Origin: an uncultured Eubacterium sp.
Lineage (GTDB): Bacteria; Bacillota_A; Clostridia; Lachnospirales; Lachnospiraceae
Length of the DNA: 9,391 nucleotides
Direction of reading: 5' to 3'
Assembly: GCA_947653505.1 (NCBI GenBank)
Contig: CANTHI010000106.1
Location: 1 to 9,391 of the forward strand
The notes under the pieces: model-generated
Databases searched by the model: none
The model's input: the letters and a program-made list of their open reading frames with translations, nothing else
Told to the model about the DNA's origin: nothing
Part shown: one piece after another, positions 7,347 through 9,391 of the stretch
Layout of the letters: each line of letters starts with the position of its first letter
How positions within the stretch are numbered: the first letter of the stretch is position 1
Position numbers and translations under genes: made by a program

Positions 7347-7465
7347 GTTAGTATTTACGGCCCAGGGGCCGCTCATAGTAACGATTCGGGGCGATATTAA
7401 AATTTGCTGAATCACATTCTCACGGAATGCGTATTTCTGCGCACGCCTGACCCGTGGAAAGTAAC
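7347..7465. repeat. Cluster of three related 17-bp GTTA...CGG motifs around a GC-rich hairpin
   Basis: Three 17-base segments resemble each other: + strand 7347-7363 (GTTAGTATTTACGGCCC), - strand 7382-7366 (GTTACTATGAGCGGCCC) and - strand 7465-7449 (GTTACTTTCCACGGGTC). The first two face each other and form an imperfect hairpin with the core CGGCCC-AG-GGGCCG. The third ends at the base where the MITE-like element's left flank begins. Function is unknown; an interspersed intergenic repeat is likely. The match is 12 of the first 16 bases between the hairpin arms, and 11 of 17 for the third copy against the second. Confidence 0.4.
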
Positions 7466-7469
7466 TAAG

Positions 7470-7623
7470 GAACTGTCCCAAAATAACTTACCATATTCCT
7501 TGTCTTTTTCTCCGATAGCACCGCTTAAAAATCAGTTACATAGCCCGCTATGCGCCTGCTTTTTAAGCGGCGCTATCGAAGAAAAATCCTGCGGACTATT
7601 GGTAAGTTATTTCGGGACAGTTT
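7470..7623. mobile_element. 154-bp MITE-like palindromic element with CTAAG flanks
   Basis: The ends are inverted repeats: the left 24 bases (7470-7493, from GAACTGTCCC to ACTTACCA) match the reverse complement of the right end (7600-7623) at 22 positions. Inside, a second long pair of arms matches at 21 of 23 (CGATAGC..CCGCTTAAAAA..CAG, left arm starting at 7513). The centre has a small ATAGC/GCTAT hairpin. The whole element could fold into one long hairpin. CTAAG lies directly outside both ends (7465-7469 and 7624-7628) and is a probable 5-bp target-site duplication. It has no transposase and would need one supplied in trans from an insertion sequence with similar ends; I cannot name that family. 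It lies between the operon's terminator and the next promoter, so it interrupts no gene I can see. Confidence 0.75.
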
Positions 7624-7662
7624 CTAAGTATTTTCAGTGTCATGTTCTGATCCATGAAAATC

Positions 7663-7691
7663 TTGTAAAAGAAGAAATGATAGCATATAAT
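7663..7691 (+). promoter_or_regulatory. Strong candidate promoter for the pyruvate kinase-like gene
   Basis: TTGTAA at 7663-7668 (4 of 6) and a perfect TATAAT at 7686-7691 are spaced by the ideal 17 bases. Transcription would start near 7698, about 135 bases before the chosen start codon. The promoter is 39 bases outside the right end of the MITE-like element. Confidence 0.75.
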
Positions 7692-7801
7692 AAAAGCCAG
7701 GAATATATACTGGCGGGCAGCAAAATTTGCCAGCAACACCGGATCATGAGCGCGAATGCTTAAAGCTATATGGTAAATTTCATCGCTCGTGAGTATAAGT
7801 A

Positions 7802-7817
7802 TGCAGAGTTTTCTGCA
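7802..7817 (+). promoter_or_regulatory. Hairpin beside the ribosome site of the pyruvate kinase-like gene
   Basis: TGCAGA (7802-7807) and TCTGCA (7812-7817) form a 6-bp stem with a 4-base loop, three bases upstream of the ribosome site AGGGAG (7821-7826). Further upstream CATGAGCG and CGCTCGTG can also pair with one G-U. The leader may be structured, but it matches no riboswitch I recognise. Confidence 0.3.
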
Positions 7818-7832
7818 CAGAGGGAGAAAATA

Positions 7833-8888
7833 ATGACAGAGATTTTTGGAACATTAGGGCCTGCCTGTGCGCAGCCGGACATATTAGAACAGATGTTTCT
7901 GGAAGGAATGACTGGTATGCGGCTAAATCTGTCGCATACCAGTCTGCAGGAGAGCGGGCCGCTGATTTACCAGTTTCAGCTGGCTGCCCGGCGCGCGGGT
8001 ATCCGCCCGGAACTTCTGATTGATATGCAGGGACCGGAAATACGGATTGGGGCATTCGCAACGCCGCTTAAGCTAAAAGAATCGGACGAGGTCGCACTGG
8101 TGCATGAAAAGGAACCGGATACTTTTATCCATACTGTTCCTGTGACGGAACAGGTGTTGTCTGTGCTGGAAGCAGGGGATCATGTTCTGCTGGATGATGG
8201 CAGGCTGGAGCTTTTGGTTCTGTCAGACCGTACGGCATCACAAAAGCAACGGGTGATGGCGCGGGTGCTGCAGGGTGGCATTTTGTGTGGCAGAAAGAGT
8301 CTGAAAATCAAAAGTAAACAGATCACGGGAGCTGTCATGACAGAGCAGGATAAAAAGAACATCCGTCTGGCAAAAGAGTATGGGGTAACAGCCCTGATGC
8401 AGCCGTTTGTAACGAAAGGATCCCAGCTGGAGCAGGTAAAAAAGGAGCTTCGGTCAGAAGGAATGGAAAACATCCGCATCTTTGCAAAGATTGAAAACAG
8501 GGAGGGTATGAAACATATTCAGGATATTATGCCAGCGGCGGATATGATCGTGATTGCCCGGGGTGATCTTGGAAACGATATGCCTTTGTGGGAGCTGCCA
8601 GCTGCGCAGAAAATGCTGTCAGACAGATGTATGGAGGAAGGAAAGCCGTTTCTGGTAGTTACCCAGCTGCTTGCATCGATGGTGGAGCACAGGTATCCGA
8701 CACGGGCGGAAGTATCGGACATTTATCATGCGGTATTGGATGGCGCCGCAGCAGTTATGGTTACAAATGAAACTGCTGTTGGAAAATATCCGGCAGAGGT
8801 GATCCGGTATCTGAAAAAGACAGTGCAGGAAGCAGAAAAAACTATGGCCGGGTATACGATAAGACTTTCTTCAGCTGCAGATATATAA
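7833..8888 (+). CDS. Short divergent pyruvate kinase-like protein lacking the C-terminal domain
   Basis: A 351-residue protein with the A and B domains of pyruvate kinase but without the roughly 110-residue allosteric C-domain; typical enzymes have 470-590 residues. Conserved parts: TLGPAC (7-12), R30-x-N32-x-S34-H35, GPEIR (67-71), DDG (121-123), the catalytic K219 and metal ligand E221 in AKIEN, GDLG with D245, T277-Q278, and PTRAEVSD. Changes: the usual D-T-K-GPEIR is D64-M65-Q66-GPEIR, MLESM is LLASM, and SGETA is TNETA. The catalytic Lys, the metal ligands and the Thr are kept, so activity is possible. The altered site linked to monovalent-cation binding and the lost regulatory domain make a changed or regulatory role equally possible. 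The start is ATG 7833, 6 bases after AGGGAG (7821-7826) and aligned with the family's first strand; an in-frame ATG at 7770 lacks a ribosome site. It is probably a second copy beside a full-length pyk elsewhere. Confidence 0.85.
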   Translation: MTEIFGTLGPACAQPDILEQMFLEGMTGMRLNLSHTSLQESGPLIYQFQLAARRAGIRPELLIDMQGPEIRIGAFATPLKLKESDEVALVHEKEPDTFIHTVPVTEQVLSVLEAGDHVLLDDGRLELLVLSDRTASQKQRVMARVLQGGILCGRKSLKIKSKQITGAVMTEQDKKNIRLAKEYGVTALMQPFVTKGSQLEQVKKELRSEGMENIRIFAKIENREGMKHIQDIMPAADMIVIARGDLGNDMPLWELPAAQKMLSDRCMEEGKPFLVVTQLLASMVEHRYPTRAEVSDIYHAVLDGAAAVMVTNETAVGKYPAEVIRYLKKTVQEAEKTMAGYTIRLSSAADI

Positions 8889-8903
8889 CAGGGAGGACTG
8901 CAG

Positions 8904-9095
8904 ATGATGAAAAAGAATGTTCAGACTGTTTTGGCAGAAACAGGAAAGAAAAAGAAGATCATGGTATGGATTTGTGTTCATATTCTGGCAGTAAGTACCG
9001 GAATACTGGCAGGCTGTCCGGACGCGGACAATCATTTTTCTGAAACCGGGCAGGCATTCCATGAGGAATTTTCAACGGAAAGATTCTGCCAGTGA
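8904..9095 (+). CDS. Small predicted lipoprotein, possibly the 5' piece of a frame-shifted gene
   Basis: 63 residues. GGGAGG at 8891-8896 lies 7 bases before the ATG and 15 bases separate it from the preceding stop, so it is probably co-transcribed with the pyruvate kinase-like gene. The N-terminus is a lipoprotein signal: KKKK at 15-18, a hydrophobic stretch 19-36 and the lipobox LAGC (35-38), placing the lipidated Cys at 38. Only 25 residues would remain after cleavage (about PDADNHF to the C-terminus), short for a mature lipoprotein. The frame stops at 9093-9095, inside another open frame that carries on to 9321. A one-base shift anywhere between 8995 and 9092 would join the two into a lipoprotein of roughly 130-140 residues. 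I do not recognise a family. Confidence 0.6.
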   Translation: MMKKNVQTVLAETGKKKKIMVWICVHILAVSTGILAGCPDADNHFSETGQAFHEEFSTERFCQ

Positions 9096-9321
9096 CGATG
9101 CTTTTTTTGTTGGGAATCTGATAGTTGCATTGTATGAAACGAAACAGGAGATTACGGATAAGCTGAAAGAAAATGGCCTGAATTATTGTGTATACGATTC
9201 AGACAGGAAGTATCATAATTCTGTATATGATAAATATGATTGTTATTATATGATTGGAGAATCACCGCCTGGAACTGATCCGGCAGTCTTCCTATTGCAG
9301 GTTTTGGAAAATCTGGTATAA
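9061..9321 (+). pseudogene. Unrecognised 86-codon frame, probable 3' piece of the lipoprotein gene (or separate small gene)
   Basis: 86 codons in the frame one base ahead of the lipoprotein frame and overlapping it by 35 bases. The product is mixed hydrophobic and charged with a Tyr/Asp-rich middle (KYHNSVYDKYDCYYMIGE) and ends AVFLLQVLENLV, and it looks like a folded domain. ATG 9061 has no ribosome site in front of it (the bases before it read GGCATTCC), and the frame is already open from 8995. This suggests the true start is the lipoprotein ATG at 8904 and that a frameshift separates the halves. It could be a real mutation, a sequencing error or translational coupling. A run of seven T at 9102-9108 is downstream of the break, so slippage there would not restore the frame. 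The function is unknown. Confidence 0.5.
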
Positions 9322-9322
9322 T
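9295..9322 (+). promoter_or_regulatory. Extended -10 promoter for the gene starting at 9359
   Basis: A perfect TATAAT at 9317-9322 is preceded by TG at 9314-9315 (TGGTATAAT, an extended -10), with TTGCAG 16 bases upstream (9295-9300, 3 of 6 match). The -10 box contains the TAA stop (9319-9321) of the upstream frame. Transcription would begin near 9329, giving about a 30-base leader. Confidence 0.6.
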
Positions 9323-9358
9323 CAGAATCAGGAATACAGGAAGAGCAGGTGAAGATAC

Positions 9359-9391
9359 ATGGCAGACAAAGTAAAAACGGATGTGGTGCTA
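9359..9391 (+). CDS. Start of a gene cut off by the window end
   Basis: ATG at 9359-9361 with AGGTGA (9347-9352) 6 bases upstream, then 11 open codons reading MADKVKTDVVL to the window edge. The promoter at 9295-9322 is correctly placed. Eleven residues are too few to identify it; the charged start followed by a DVVL strand is common, for example in nucleotide-binding enzymes, but this proves nothing. Confidence 0.55.
   Translation, partial: MADKVKTDVVL

Larger units (their letters stand above)
7026..7832. other. Long intergenic region with repeats and regulatory signals
   Basis: About 800 bases without a convincing gene. In order it holds featureless DNA (7026-7200, with a TTTTGCGCAAAA palindrome at 7172-7183), a terminator-like hairpin (7202-7247), a GC-rich motif cluster (7347-7465), a MITE-like palindrome (7470-7623), the promoter for the pyruvate kinase-like gene (7663-7691) and its leader. 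Open frames at 7029-7289, 7404-7763 (+) and 7239-7481 (-) run through repeats, lack ribosome sites and are not called as genes. Confidence 0.6.

Noticed and set aside
7465..7623. CRISPR-like repeat unit
   Set aside because: The repeats are inverted and nested, not direct and evenly spaced; there are no spacers and no cas genes.
7404..7763. 119-codon open frame on the + strand
   Set aside because: Its middle is the MITE-like palindrome and its end covers the promoter at 7663-7691; no ribosome site.
7770..7832. Earlier in-frame ATG for the pyruvate kinase-like gene
   Set aside because: No ribosome site, and it would add 21 residues ahead of the family's normal first strand and include the AGGGAG site itself.

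Overview
The window looks like chromosomal DNA from a low-to-moderate GC member of the Clostridia, most likely a Lachnospiraceae-type gut anaerobe. The reasons are strong AGGAGG-type ribosome binding sites, a T-box riboswitch, an aspS-gatCAB operon and an HD-GYP response regulator. The taxon is inferred from gene style and is not proven. All genes that can be supported lie on the + strand.

Layout. (1) 2-169 is the 3' end of a zinc-ribbon protein, probably of the DUF3795 type. (2) 339-1433 is a REC-HD-GYP response regulator, a likely cyclic-di-GMP phosphodiesterase, with its own candidate promoter. (3) 1434-1961 has no gene; its second half is a T-box leader ending in an intrinsic terminator. 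(4) 1962-7025 is the operon aspS, gatC, gatA, gatB (gatA and gatB overlap by ATGA). (5) 7026-7832 has no convincing gene. It holds a terminator-like hairpin, a cluster of related 17-bp motifs around a GC-rich hairpin, a 154-bp MITE-like palindromic element flanked by CTAAG on both sides, and a good promoter. (6) 7833-8888 is a short, divergent pyruvate kinase-like gene without the C-terminal domain. (7) 8904-9321 holds a small lipoprotein-like reading frame that runs out of frame into a second short one. (8) A promoter with a perfect -10 box sits over the stop codon of that second frame and precedes a gene cut by the window edge (9359 onward).

How the parts work together. The central operon is a complete indirect route to Asn-tRNA(Asn). 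AspRS would load Asp on tRNA(Asn) as well as tRNA(Asp), and GatCAB would amidate the misacylated product. GatCAB can do the same for Glu-tRNA(Gln). Two sequence details support this reading. The T-box specifier region reads GAAC, giving AAC (Asn) and the overlapping GAA (Glu) rather than an Asp codon. The AspRS also has His at the anticodon-domain position where discriminating bacterial AspRSs usually have Leu. The operon would therefore be switched on by uncharged tRNA(Asn), and possibly tRNA(Glu), rather than by tRNA(Asp). This resembles the dual-codon T-box described for the transamidation operon of Clostridium acetobutylicum. I see no CRISPR array, tRNA, rRNA or intact transposase.
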